This document shows, piece after piece, positions 1 to 8,163 of a stretch of DNA of 64,000 nucleotides. Origin of the DNA: Angustibacter sp. Root456 (GTDB lineage: Bacteria > Actinomycetota > Actinomycetes > Actinomycetales > Angustibacteraceae). The translations under genes and the position numbers were made by a program. Each line of letters begins with the position of its first letter. The first letter of the stretch is position 1. The DNA lies in assembly GCF_001426435.1 (NCBI RefSeq), contig NZ_LMER01000015.1, forward strand, positions 69,488 through 133,487, read 5' to 3'. The notes beneath the pieces are model-generated. The model was given only the letters and a program-made list of their open reading frames with translations. It did no database searches and had not been told where the DNA came from.

Positions 1-357
1 GGCCCGTGTCGGGGCCAGCTCGACCGACAGAGCGGACCGGTAGAGGCGCTCGGCGCGCTTGCCCAGCCCGGCGGCCTGCCCCGGCTTGAGGTCCGCCACC
101 ACCGAACGCAGCCACGCACCGGCCGTCCGGGTGCCGTCCTGCCCGGGGATCCCGCGACCGTCGACTTCACCTAGCACGCGCAGGGTCTGGCCCTCGCTGC
201 GGCGCCGAGCCCGGTCCAGCGCGGCCGCCACGGTCTTCAACGCCGGGTTGGGCAGCTGCCACAACGGCAGCGCGGACAGGCGGTCCAGGGCGTCGTCGAG
301 GTCGGACAGCACGACGTCCAGCGCGAGTGCGCCGCCGCCGTCCGCCCGATTCGTCAT
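1..357 (-). CDS. DUF222 / 13E12-repeat family protein (N-terminal part, runs off left edge)
   Basis: An open minus-strand frame begins with ATG at 357 and has no stop before base 1, so only the first 119 codons are present. The translation starts MTNRADGGGALALDVV and continues with a Leu/Arg-rich helical segment including LRVLGEVDGRG and TAGAWLRSVVADL. That pattern is typical of the DUF222 domain found in mycobacterial 13E12-repeat proteins and other actinobacterial proteins, which usually carry a C-terminal HNH nuclease domain. The HNH part would lie outside the window. These genes are often multicopy and their function is poorly known. GC-rich third positions support the frame. Confidence 0.7.
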   Translation of the reverse strand, partial: MTNRADGGGALALDVVLSDLDDALDRLSALPLWQLPNPALKTVAAALDRARRRSEGQTLRVLGEVDGRGIPGQDGTRTAGAWLRSVVADLKPGQAAGLGKRAERLYRSALSVELAPTRA

Positions 358-455
358 GCGACAAACCTACGCACCACCACCGACAGCCGCGCTGTCCCGC
401 AATGGGTCTGTGGACAACGACCGTTGCTGTGACAACTTGTGGATAACGCCCCGCG

Positions 456-740
456 CTACCCCTCGACGACGACGTCCTTCCAGAACGCCACCCGGTCCGC
501 GATCTCGGCTGCAGCCTGCTTGGGCTCCGGGTAGTACCAGACCGCGTCCTTGCTCACCGCGCCGTCGTGCTCGAGCGAGTAGTACGACGCCGTGCCCTTC
601 CACGGGCACACGGTGTGAGTGTCGCTCTGGCGCACGACGTCGTCGCGCAGCGCCGACCGTGGAAAGTAGTGGTTGCCCTCGACGACGACCGTGTCGTCGC
701 TCTCGGCGATGGTCAGACCGTTCCAGGTCGCTCGGGCCAC
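456..740 (-). CDS. DUF427 domain protein
   Basis: This 94-residue protein starts at GTG 740, with a GGAG-type ribosome site just upstream. It shows the DUF427 pattern: an N-terminal VARATWNG strand, then VVVEGNHYFP, CPWKGTASYY and AVWYYPEP. The domain is a small beta-fold present as a single-domain protein in many actinobacteria. Its biochemical function is not established. Longer upstream frames in the same register are non-conserved, so the short form is preferred. It lies 5 nt downstream of the SDR gene on the same strand and is probably co-transcribed with it. Confidence 0.8.
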   Translation of the reverse strand: MARATWNGLTIAESDDTVVVEGNHYFPRSALRDDVVRQSDTHTVCPWKGTASYYSLEHDGAVSKDAVWYYPEPKQAAAEIADRVAFWKDVVVEG

Positions 741-745
741 AGCTC

Positions 746-1696
746 CTACCTCTCGTCCAGCCGCGCGCGTGCCGCACCGAAGTCGTAGTGCACTCCGGTG
801 ATCTCCTGCGAGCGCTGCCACAGCGCGGCCGCCAGGTCGGCGTCGTACGCGGGCTGCGCGGCCGACGTCCGAGCGGGGTGCCCGCGCCAGCCACCCCAGG
901 CATCCGGCCCGAAGTACTCCGCGCCGACGACGTCCGGCATCGCGGCCGCGTAGAGCGAGGGCCACGACCCCCTCTCGGCCGGCTGGGCGACGAGCCGCGA
1001 GACGCGGTCGACCACCGCGCCGAGCAGCCCCTTGCCGAGCGGACCGTTGCGCATCAGCTCGGTGGCGGCGTACCCGGGGTGGGCGGCCACGCTCACGAGC
1101 GACAGCCCGGCCTCGTCGACCAGCCGCTGCAGCTGCATGGCGAACAGCAGGTTCGCCAGCTTGCTCTGCCCGTACGCCGCCCACGGCCGGTACGACCGCT
1201 CGCTGTCGAGGTCGTCGAAGTCGATGCGCCCCATGCGGTGCGCGTTGCTCGACACCGTGACGACCCGCGCCGCGCCGAGCGCGGGCATCAGCTCGCCGGT
1301 GAACGCGAAGTGACCGAGGTGGTTCGTGGCGATCTGCAGCTCGTGCCCGTCAGCGCTCACCCGGCGACGGCGCGGCGCCATCACGCCGGCGTTGTTGACG
1401 AGGATGTCGACCACCGGGTAGGTCGCGAGCACGTGCGCCGCGCACTGGCGCACCGACGACAGGTCGGCGAGGTCGAGCTCGAAGAGGTCCGCCTTCGCAC
1501 CCGGCACCTGCACCCGCACCTGGCCCAGCGCCTCGTCGCCCCGCACCGCGTCGCGGCAGGCCAGCAGCACGTGCGCACCGCGCCGCGCCAGCTCGACGAC
1601 GGTCTGCAAGCCGATACCGCTGTTGGCCCCGGTGACGAGGGCAGTGCGGCCGGTGAGGTCGGGCAGGTCGGACGGCGTCCAGCGGTTCGCGTTCAC
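746..1696 (-). CDS. SDR-family NAD(P)-dependent oxidoreductase
   Basis: This 316-residue short-chain dehydrogenase has the nucleotide-binding motif TGANSGIG at about residues 20-27, NNAG in the middle, an SSNAH serine, and YGQSK supplying the Tyr and Lys of the catalytic triad. The layout resembles the retinol-dehydrogenase/WW-domain-oxidoreductase-like branch common in actinobacteria. Substrate cannot be inferred. GTG 1696 is chosen as start because the dehydrogenase fold begins shortly after it. The register stays open to 1813 but that part looks non-coding. The end of the GMC oxidoreductase gene lies 10 nt upstream, so the two are probably one transcript. Confidence 0.8.
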   Translation of the reverse strand: MNANRWTPSDLPDLTGRTALVTGANSGIGLQTVVELARRGAHVLLACRDAVRGDEALGQVRVQVPGAKADLFELDLADLSSVRQCAAHVLATYPVVDILVNNAGVMAPRRRRVSADGHELQIATNHLGHFAFTGELMPALGAARVVTVSSNAHRMGRIDFDDLDSERSYRPWAAYGQSKLANLLFAMQLQRLVDEAGLSLVSVAAHPGYAATELMRNGPLGKGLLGAVVDRVSRLVAQPAERGSWPSLYAAAMPDVVGAEYFGPDAWGGWRGHPARTSAAQPAYDADLAAALWQRSQEITGVHYDFGAARARLDER

Positions 1697-1706
1697 CCCA
1701 CCATGT

Positions 1707-3485
1707 TCACTGCTGAGCGGCCGGTGCGCTCGCCCAACGCAACGCTCCCGGCGCTGAGGCGGGCACGGCCGGCGTCCGCGGTGGGACGGCGGCCACGCGC
1801 TCGTACGGCGCACCCGGGGCCGGGCGCGGGTCGGCGTCGCCCCGGTTGGGCCACAGCGACATCGCGCGCTCGGCCTGCGCCGTGATGGTGAGCGAGGGGT
1901 TGACGCCGAGGTTCGCCGAGATCGTGGACCCGTCGACGACGTGCAGCCCGGGGTAGCCGTGCACCCGGTGATAGGCGTCGACGACTCCGCGGTCGGGCGA
2001 GTCGCTGATGACGCACCCGCCGAGGAAGTGCGCGGTCATCGGCACGTTGCCGAGGTCGCCCAGCGCACCGCCCGCCTCGGCCCGCTGCCCGGTGCGCTCC
2101 TCGAGCCGGCGCGCCAGGCGCCGCACGGCGTCGTGGCCCGCGGGGATCCACGTGGGGTTGGGATTGCCGTGCCCCTGGCCCGACGTCAGGCCGACGCGCG
2201 AGAACCCGAGCCGGCCGAGCAACCGGTGGCGGCGCGGCGACACCGTGATGGAGTTGTCGACGGTCTGCATGACCAGGCCGATGATCGTGCGCTCGCTGAA
2301 GCTGCGGGCCGACAGCGACCGCGCGAACACCTCCGGGTGGCGCACCGCCCGCCCCAGGAACTTCACCCACCGCGGCACCCTGCCGCCACCGTCGACGAGG
2401 ATCGTCGCGAGCAGCCCCATCGCGTTGGATCCCTTGCCGTACCGGCAGTTCTCGACGTGGGTGTCCGGCTGCGGGAAGAACGACGACGTGATCGCGACGC
2501 CGCGCGTCAGGTCGATCTCGGGCACGTGGTGCGTCATCGCACCCAGCAGCGCCTCGGAGTTGGTACGGGTCAGCACACCGAGCCGGCTCGACAGCCTCGG
2601 CAGCACGCCCTCGGCGCGCATCCGGTGCAGCAGGCGCTGGGTGCCCCACGTGCCTGCGGCGAGGACGACGTCGCGCGCCGTCGTGGTGCGACGGTCCTTG
2701 CGCGCCCACGCGCCGGTGCGCTCGGTGGTGACGGCCCAGCCCGCCGCCGGGTCCGCCGGGTCGAGCGGGCGGACGTCGACCACCGTGCGCAGCGGCTCGA
2801 CGCGCACTCCCAGCCCCTCCGCGAGCGCCAGGTAGTTCTTCACCAGCGTGTTCTTGGCGCCGACCCGGCAGCCGACCATGCAGTTGCCGCACTGCGTGCA
2901 GCCGGTGCGGTCGGGGCCCGCTCCCCCGAAGTACGGGTCGGGCACGCGGCGCCCGGGCTCGCCGAAGAACACGCCCACCGGCGTCTTGGCGAACGTGTGA
3001 CCGACGCCCATCTCGTCGGCCACCGCGCGCATGACCTCCTCGACGGGCCCCTCGCACGGGTTCGTGACCACGCCGAGCATGCGCGTCGCCTGGTCGTAGT
3101 GCGGCGTCAGCTCGTCGGCCCAGTCGGTGATCGCGGCCCACTGCGGGTCGTCGAAGAAGGGCTTCGGCGGCACGTAGAGGGTGTTGGCGTAGTTGAGTGA
3201 ACCGCCGCCCACGCCCGCACCGGCCAGCAGGACGACGTCCGGCAGGCGGTGGATGCGCTGGACGCCGAAGCAGCCCAGGCGCGGCGCCCACAGGAAGCGG
3301 CGCAGGTCCCAGGAGGTCTTGGCCAGCTCGTCGTCGGCGAACCGGCGTCCGGCCTCGAGCACGAGGACGTCGTACCCCTTCTCGGCCAGGCGCAGTGCGG
3401 ACACCGACCCGCCGAAGCCGGAGCCGATGACGACGACGTCTTGGTCGACGTCGTGGTCGAGGCGCTCCTCGACCGGGTGCCTCAC
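1707..3485 (-). CDS. GMC-family FAD oxidoreductase, cholesterol-oxidase (ChoD)-like
   Basis: This is a 592-residue flavoprotein. A Rossmann FAD motif, VIGSGFGGSVSALRLAEKG, lies near the N-terminus. A cysteine-bearing segment CTQCGNCMVGC follows in the middle, a hallmark of actinobacterial ChoD-type GMC proteins. The C-terminal GMC region includes VDGSTISANLGVNPS. In M. tuberculosis the choD gene (Rv3409c) sits next to guaB3 and guaB2, and the same neighbourhood occurs here, supporting orthology. Actual sterol oxidation is unproven for many members. GTG 3485 overlaps the TGA of the aldehyde dehydrogenase gene by 4 nt, so translation is probably coupled. A sequential alcohol-to-aldehyde-to-acid oxidation by the pair is an inference. 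Confidence 0.78.
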   Translation of the reverse strand: MRHPVEERLDHDVDQDVVVIGSGFGGSVSALRLAEKGYDVLVLEAGRRFADDELAKTSWDLRRFLWAPRLGCFGVQRIHRLPDVVLLAGAGVGGGSLNYANTLYVPPKPFFDDPQWAAITDWADELTPHYDQATRMLGVVTNPCEGPVEEVMRAVADEMGVGHTFAKTPVGVFFGEPGRRVPDPYFGGAGPDRTGCTQCGNCMVGCRVGAKNTLVKNYLALAEGLGVRVEPLRTVVDVRPLDPADPAAGWAVTTERTGAWARKDRRTTTARDVVLAAGTWGTQRLLHRMRAEGVLPRLSSRLGVLTRTNSEALLGAMTHHVPEIDLTRGVAITSSFFPQPDTHVENCRYGKGSNAMGLLATILVDGGGRVPRWVKFLGRAVRHPEVFARSLSARSFSERTIIGLVMQTVDNSITVSPRRHRLLGRLGFSRVGLTSGQGHGNPNPTWIPAGHDAVRRLARRLEERTGQRAEAGGALGDLGNVPMTAHFLGGCVISDSPDRGVVDAYHRVHGYPGLHVVDGSTISANLGVNPSLTITAQAERAMSLWPNRGDADPRPAPGAPYERVAAVPPRTPAVPASAPGALRWASAPAAQQ

Positions 3486-5071
3486 CGCACCCCCACGCGC
3501 TTGAGCAGCCGCACGAGCACCGTGAGCACCTGCGCCCACCGCTCGTAGCCGAGACCGAGCGGTGGCCCGAAGCCGAGCAGCCGCTGGACTGTGACGTTCT
3601 GCGACTCGGTGTACTTCACGATGCCCTCAGCGCCGTGCCGGCGCCCCAGACCGCTCGCCCGCATGCCCCCCATGGGAGCGCCCACGCTCGCCCAGGCCGC
3701 GGCGTACGCCTCGTTGACGTTCACCGTGCCGGCGTAGAGCCGGGCCGCGATGCGGCGGCCGCGCGCGACGTCGCGGGTCCAGATGCTCGCGTTGAGGCCG
3801 TACTCGCCCTCGTTCGCGAGGCGCACGGCCTCGTCGTCGCCGCTGACCCGGCGCACCGACACCACCGGACCGAACGTCTCCTCGCCGTAGCAGGTCATCT
3901 GCGGTGTGACGCCGTCGAGCACCGTGGGCTCGTAGAAGAAGGGGCCGAGGTCCGGTCGCGCCCGGCCGCCCGCCAGCACCTTGGCCCCGCGGGCCACGGC
4001 GTCGTCGACGTGCCGGCGGACGGCGTCCAGCTGGCGCTGCGAGGTGAGCGTCCCCAGGTCGACGCTGTAGTCCATCGCCGGGCCGAGGCGCAGCGCGCGC
4101 ACCCGGCCGAGGAAGCGGTCGAGGAAGGCGTCAGCGACCTCCTCGTGCACGAGCAGCCGCTCGATCGAGATGCACAGCTGCCCGGTGCTCGCGAAGCACG
4201 CGCGCACGGCGCCCTCGGCGGCGCGGTCGAGGTCGGCGTCCTCGGCGACGTAGAGGGCGTTCTTGCCGCCCAGCTCCAGGCTCGCGCCCACCAGCCGGCT
4301 GGCCGCCTCGCGCGCCACCAGCCGCCCGGTGTGGGTCGACCCGGTGAAGCAGACGTAGTCGGTGCGCTGCACGAGCTCGGCGCCGACGACCGGCCCCTCG
4401 CCCACCACGACCTGCACCAGCCCCTCGGGCACACCGGCGTCGCGGAACAGCTCGAGCGCCCGCAGCGCGGTGAGGACGGTCTGGGAGTCCGGCTTGAGCA
4501 CGACGGCGTTGCCGGCGATGAGCGCCGGGATCGCGTCGCTCACCGACAGCGTCAGCGGGTAGTTCCAGGGCGCGATGATGCCGACGACGCCCTTGGGCAG
4601 GTGGCTCTCGACCGACTGCGACAGCACGGGGAACGCCCCCTGCCGCCGTCGCGGCTTGAGGTACGACGACGCCCGGCGCGCGTAGTGCCGCGCCACCATC
4701 GCGACGTCGAGCACCTCCTCGAAGGCGTGCGCCCGCGCCTTGCCGTTCTCGATCTGGATCAGGTCGAGCAGGTCGCTCTGGGCGTCGAGCACGCGGTCGT
4801 GCAGGTCGAGGAAGCGCCGCGCCCGGTCGGCGAGGTCACGCCGCGCCCAGCTGCGCTGCGCCGCGCGGGCCGCGTCGACCGCGACCTGCACGTCGTCCGG
4901 CGTGGACGTCGGGATGACGGCCACCGGCGCGCCCGTGGCCGGCGCCACGGGGGCGTAGGTCTCGGCGCGCGGCGAGGCCACGATCCGCTGCGTGAGACGC
5001 CGAGCGAGCGCCGGGTCGACCGCGTACGTGGCCGTGGCGTCGGTCTCGGGGTCCGCGATGGTGTCGGACAT
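3482..5071 (-). CDS. Aldehyde dehydrogenase, succinate-semialdehyde dehydrogenase (GabD2) type
   Basis: This 529-residue ALDH-superfamily enzyme has all expected landmarks: APWNYPL in the cofactor domain, the general-base Glu266 in ELGGKN, the nucleophilic Cys300 in GQLCIS, and EETFGPV near the C-terminus. Length and motif wording resemble actinobacterial GabD2-type NADP-dependent succinate-semialdehyde dehydrogenases. Substrate assignment is by resemblance only. The start ATG 5071 follows a TACGCT hexamer by 6 nt with no Shine-Dalgarno sequence, suggesting a leaderless mRNA. It overlaps the downstream GMC oxidoreductase by 4 nt. In mycobacteria choD follows guaB3 directly, so this gene is an addition to that block. 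Confidence 0.82.
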   Translation of the reverse strand: MSDTIADPETDATATYAVDPALARRLTQRIVASPRAETYAPVAPATGAPVAVIPTSTPDDVQVAVDAARAAQRSWARRDLADRARRFLDLHDRVLDAQSDLLDLIQIENGKARAHAFEEVLDVAMVARHYARRASSYLKPRRRQGAFPVLSQSVESHLPKGVVGIIAPWNYPLTLSVSDAIPALIAGNAVVLKPDSQTVLTALRALELFRDAGVPEGLVQVVVGEGPVVGAELVQRTDYVCFTGSTHTGRLVAREAASRLVGASLELGGKNALYVAEDADLDRAAEGAVRACFASTGQLCISIERLLVHEEVADAFLDRFLGRVRALRLGPAMDYSVDLGTLTSQRQLDAVRRHVDDAVARGAKVLAGGRARPDLGPFFYEPTVLDGVTPQMTCYGEETFGPVVSVRRVSGDDEAVRLANEGEYGLNASIWTRDVARGRRIAARLYAGTVNVNEAYAAAWASVGAPMGGMRASGLGRRHGAEGIVKYTESQNVTVQRLLGFGPPLGLGYERWAQVLTVLVRLLKRVGVR

Positions 5072-5077
5072 GCCGTC

Positions 5078-5083
5078 AGCGTA
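5078..5083 (-). promoter_or_regulatory. Candidate -10 element, leaderless start of the aldehyde dehydrogenase
   Basis: The minus strand reads TACGCT, then 6 nt, then ATG 5071. This fits the actinobacterial TANNNT -10 with transcription starting at the first base of the start codon. No -35 was assigned. Confidence 0.45.
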
Positions 5084-5154
5084 AGCGGCGGCTCAACCCC
5101 CTGGCTACCCGCGAGTAACTCAGGTCACGGGCCGGCGCCCGCGAACGCCGCGAC

Positions 5155-6276
5155 TCAGGCGGGGGTGTACGGCGCGACGATGACCTCGACCCGCTGGAAC
5201 TCCTTGAGGTCGCTGTAGCCGCAGGTGGCCATCGCCCGGCGCAGCGCGCCCACGAGGTTGGTCTTGCCGTCGGCGAAGCGTCCCGGGCCCTCGAGGATCT
5301 CCTGCAACGAGCCCAGAGTGCCCACAGACACCCGCTCGCCACGCGGCAGCTGAGGGTGGTGCGCCTCCGGGCCCCAGTGCCAGCCGCGGCCCGGCGCCTC
5401 GACGGCGCGCGCGAGCGCCGCGCCGAGCATCACGGCGTCCGCACCGCAGGCCACCGCCTTCACGACGTCACCGGAGCGCCCCATGCCGCCGTCGGCGATC
5501 ACGTGCACGTAGCGGCCGCCGGACTCGTCCATGTAGTCGCGGCGGGCGGCGGCGACGTCGGCCACCGCGCTCGCCATGGGCACGTGCACGCCCAGCGTCG
5601 TGCGGGTGGTGTGCGCCGCTCCCCCGCCGAAGCCGACGAGCACGCCCGCGGCACCGGTGCGCATGAGGTGCAGCGCCGCGGTGTAGGTGGCGCAGCCGCC
5701 CACGATGACCGGCACGTCCAGCTCGTAGATGAAGCGCTTGAGGTTGAGCGGCTCGGCGTGCCCCGACACGTGCTCGGCGCTCACCGTGGTGCCGCGGATG
5801 ACGAACAGGTCGACGCCGGCGTCGACGACGGTCTTCCACAGCTGCTGGGTGCGTTGCGGGCTGAGCGCCCCGGCCACGGTGACGCCCGAGTCGCGCACCT
5901 CGCGCAGCCGCTCGGTCACGAGGTCGGGGTTGATCTCAGCGGCGTAGATCTCCTGCATGCGGCGCGTGGCGGTCGACTCGTCGAGCGCGGCGATCTCGGC
6001 CAGCAGCGGCTCGGGGTCCTCGTAGCGGGTCCACAGACCCTCCAGGTCGAGCACGCCCAGGCCGCCGAGCCGGCCCAGCGCGATGGCCGTGGCCGGCGAC
6101 ATCACCGAGTCCATCGGCGCCGAGATCACCGGCAGGTCGAAGCGGTAGGCGTCGATCTGCCAGGCCACCGAGACCTCCTCGGGGTCTCGGGTGCGCCGGC
6201 TCGGCACCACCGCGACGTCGTCGAAGGAGTACGCGCGGCGCCCGCGCTTGCCGCGGCCGATCTCGATCTCGCTCAC
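5155..6276 (-). CDS. guaB3: GuaB3-family IMP-dehydrogenase-related protein
   Basis: This 373-residue TIM-barrel protein of the IMPDH/GMPR superfamily lacks the CBS insertion present in the guaB product 2.3 kb away. It contains VISAPMDSVMSPATA near residue 50, a phosphate-loop region IADGGMGRSGDVVKA, and the family ending EFQRVEVIVAP. Where IMPDH has the catalytic cysteine loop (GSICTTR), this protein reads GAAHTTR with His222. It is therefore not a canonical IMPDH by active site. The neighbourhood matches mycobacterial guaB3 (Rv3410c). GTG 6276 lies 6 nt after a TAGCCT hexamer, so the mRNA is likely leaderless. Annotation as an IMPDH-family protein is safe, but its reaction here is uncertain. 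Confidence 0.88.
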   Translation of the reverse strand: MSEIEIGRGKRGRRAYSFDDVAVVPSRRTRDPEEVSVAWQIDAYRFDLPVISAPMDSVMSPATAIALGRLGGLGVLDLEGLWTRYEDPEPLLAEIAALDESTATRRMQEIYAAEINPDLVTERLREVRDSGVTVAGALSPQRTQQLWKTVVDAGVDLFVIRGTTVSAEHVSGHAEPLNLKRFIYELDVPVIVGGCATYTAALHLMRTGAAGVLVGFGGGAAHTTRTTLGVHVPMASAVADVAAARRDYMDESGGRYVHVIADGGMGRSGDVVKAVACGADAVMLGAALARAVEAPGRGWHWGPEAHHPQLPRGERVSVGTLGSLQEILEGPGRFADGKTNLVGALRRAMATCGYSDLKEFQRVEVIVAPYTPA

Positions 6277-6282
6277 GTCGCC

Positions 6283-6288
6283 AGGCTA
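6283..6288 (-). promoter_or_regulatory. Candidate -10 element, leaderless start of guaB3
   Basis: The minus strand reads TAGCCT followed by 6 nt and GTG 6276. There is no purine-rich ribosome site between them. Confidence 0.5.
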
Positions 6289-6426
6289 CCGGGGCCGCAG
6301 CACCGGGCCAGCGACCCGACCCCCATACGAGGTTGCGATGAGGCAATGGTCGGACGTGTCGCTTGTCAGGAAGCCTCGCCCGCGGAGCGGACACCGCGCT
6401 CCTGAGTCGACAGATGGGCAGAAGCC

Positions 6427-6534
6427 ATGAAGATCCCCGCTCGTGCCGTGGTGGCCGCCGCCGCTGCGGTCCCCACCGTCGCCGTCAAGAAGCCCTGGGT
6501 GGGCGGGCCGATCCCGTGGCTCTGGAGCTGCTGA
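6427..6534 (+). CDS. Putative 35-residue small protein overlapping a membrane protein gene
   Basis: ATG 6427 opens a 35-codon frame ending at TGA 6534. The product begins MKIPARAVVAAAAAVPTVAV and ends KKPWVGGPIPWLWSC: a short hydrophobic stretch, a Lys-Lys pair, and a tryptophan/proline-rich tail with a terminal cysteine. Nearly every codon ends in G or C, as in real genes here. The frame that reads through the same DNA from ATG 6414 has many A- or T-ending codons and looks non-coding. The stop overlaps the ATG of the next small gene (ATGA), suggesting coupling. No family is recognised. It may be a small secreted or membrane peptide, or a leader ORF. Confidence 0.4.
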   Translation: MKIPARAVVAAAAAVPTVAVKKPWVGGPIPWLWSC

Positions 6535-6791
6535 TGGTCGGGGTCGCCCTCACGGCCGTGCTCGTGGTGGGCTGCGCGGCGGCGACGGGTCTGGGGGCGC
6601 TCGTGCTTGCCCGAGGCGTTGGACGCACGCGGCTCCTGGGAGCCATCCCCGGCCTCGGGGCACTCGCCGCCATCACCGCCCTCCAGGCCGGCCACCTCAT
6701 CAGCGAGGCGCAGTGGTCGGCGGCCTCAGCGGCGATCGTCCTCGTGGCCGCCGTGGTGACGCTGGTCGTGCGCCGGCGCAGCCCGCGCTAG
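6534..6791 (+). CDS. Small hydrophobic membrane protein, unknown function
   Basis: This 85-residue protein starts at ATG 6534, which shares ATGA with the stop of the 35-codon ORF. It is largely hydrophobic. One membrane segment spans about residues 1-27 (MVGVALTAVLVVGCAAATGL), a short middle region includes LGAIPGLGALAAITALQ, and a C-terminal segment ALVAAVVTLVV-like is capped by RRRSPR. Two to three membrane spans are likely, with the Arg-rich end in the cytoplasm. I recognise no domain. The register extends upstream to 6363, but that part has coding-unlike third positions, so the short start is preferred. Confidence 0.5.
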   Translation: MVGVALTAVLVVGCAAATGLGALVLARGVGRTRLLGAIPGLGALAAITALQAGHLISEAQWSAASAAIVLVAAVVTLVVRRRSPR

Positions 6792-6857
6792 CCGGCACCG
6801 CCGGCCACCGTGAGGCGCTCGACGTGCGGTGGCCGGCCGCCTGGCCGGCGTCCTGGC

Positions 6858-6863
6858 TAGGCT
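6858..6863 (+). promoter_or_regulatory. Candidate -10 element, leaderless start of alditol-oxidase-like gene
   Basis: TAGGCT is followed by 6 nt and GTG 6870, with no Shine-Dalgarno sequence. This is the same arrangement as at guaB3. Confidence 0.5.
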
Positions 6864-6869
6864 CGCCCG

Positions 6870-8132
6870 GTGACAGGCACGGAGCGCAACTGGGCGGGCA
6901 ACGTCGCGTACGGGCCAGACGTCGTGCAGCGACCGACATCCGTCGACGAGCTGGCCGAGGTGGTGAGTCGCTCACCATCGGTGCGGGTGGTCGGCACCCG
7001 GCACTCATTCAGCGACATCGTGTGCACCGGCGGCACGCTCGTGTCGCTCGAGGCGCTGCCGACGTCCGTCACGGTGGACGCCGCCACCGCGACCGCCCGG
7101 GTCACCGGCAGCCTGCGCTACGGCGAGCTGGTGCCCCAGCTGGAGGCGGCGGGCTTCGCGTTGCCCAACCTCGGCTCGTTGCCGCACATCTCGGTCGCCG
7201 GCGCCTGCGCCACCGGGACGCACGGCTCCGGGCACGCCAACCGCTGCCTCGCCGCCGCCGTGCGCGCCGTCGACGTCGTCACGGGTGACGGCGAGCTGCG
7301 CACCCTCCAGCGCGGCGACGCCGGCTTCCCGGGCGCCGTCGTGAGCCTGGGAGCGCTCGGTCCCGTCGTCGCCCTCACGCTCGACGTGGAGCCGTCGTAC
7401 CAGCTGCGGCAGGACGTCTACGAGGACGTGCCGCTTCGTCCCGACGACGTCACCGCGGCGCTCGCCGACGCCTACAGCGTCAGCCTCTTCAGCGACCTGC
7501 GCTCGCCCCGCTTCCGCAGCGCGTGGCTCAAGCGCCGGGCCCCGGACGGCGGCGACGTGCCTGCGCCCGACCCGACGTGGCACGGCGGCCGGCTCGCCAC
7601 CACGCAGCACCATCCGGTGCCCGGCCAGCCGCCCGAAGGGACGACGCAGCAGGGCGAACCCGGGCCGTGGCACCTGCGGCTGCCGCACTTTCGGCTCGAC
7701 GTCCCGCCGAGCAGCCGCGGCGCGGAGCTGCAGTCGGAGTTCCTCGTCGGGCGTGAGCACGCGGCCGAGGCCTGGAGCGTCGTGCGGGCCCTGGCGGACC
7801 GGCTCGCGCCGCTGGTGCAGATCGCCGAGGTGCGCAGCGTGGCCGCGGACGACCTGTGGCTCAGCATGGCGAGCGGCCGCGACAGCGTGGCCCTGCACTT
7901 CACCTGGGTACCGGACGTTCCGGCGGTGCGCGCAGCCCTGGGCGAGCTGGAGCGCGCGCTCACGCCGTTCGAGCCACGACCCCACTGGGGCAAGGTGTTC
8001 GTCACCCCGCTCGAGCAGGTGCGCGAGCGCTACCCGCAGGTGGAGGCGGCGGCGGCGCTGGCGCGCGAGTGGGACCCGGCCGGGACCTTCGCCAACGCGT
8101 TCGTCCGCGCCGCGCTGGGCCTTGCGAGGTAG
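6870..8132 (+). CDS. FAD-linked oxidase, alditol/xylitol oxidase-like
   Basis: This 420-residue protein of the VAO/PCMH flavoprotein superfamily has length and motifs close to Streptomyces alditol oxidase AldO. GTRHSFSDI places His45 where AldO-type enzymes attach FAD covalently. GACATGTHGSG forms part of the FAD-binding domain. The C-terminal half has VRSVAADDLWLS, VALHFTW and the ending DPAGTFANAF, typical of sugar-alcohol and aldonolactone oxidases. Such enzymes oxidise polyols with O2, producing H2O2. The specific polyol cannot be read from sequence. It lies alone on the plus strand between guaB3 and guaB. Confidence 0.8.
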   Translation: MTGTERNWAGNVAYGPDVVQRPTSVDELAEVVSRSPSVRVVGTRHSFSDIVCTGGTLVSLEALPTSVTVDAATATARVTGSLRYGELVPQLEAAGFALPNLGSLPHISVAGACATGTHGSGHANRCLAAAVRAVDVVTGDGELRTLQRGDAGFPGAVVSLGALGPVVALTLDVEPSYQLRQDVYEDVPLRPDDVTAALADAYSVSLFSDLRSPRFRSAWLKRRAPDGGDVPAPDPTWHGGRLATTQHHPVPGQPPEGTTQQGEPGPWHLRLPHFRLDVPPSSRGAELQSEFLVGREHAAEAWSVVRALADRLAPLVQIAEVRSVAADDLWLSMASGRDSVALHFTWVPDVPAVRAALGELERALTPFEPRPHWGKVFVTPLEQVRERYPQVEAAAALAREWDPAGTFANAFVRAALGLAR

Positions 8133-8163
8133 CGGACGTCTCGACTCCTCGCCCAGCGACCGG

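Noticed and set aside
59-1885. Plus-strand open frame antisense to the first genes
   Set aside because: Overlaps DUF222, DUF427 and SDR coding sequences, and its composition is not protein-like.
6363-6533. Longer N-terminus for the small membrane protein gene
   Set aside because: The upstream part of that frame has many A- and T-ending codons and conflicts with the better-biased 35-codon ORF.
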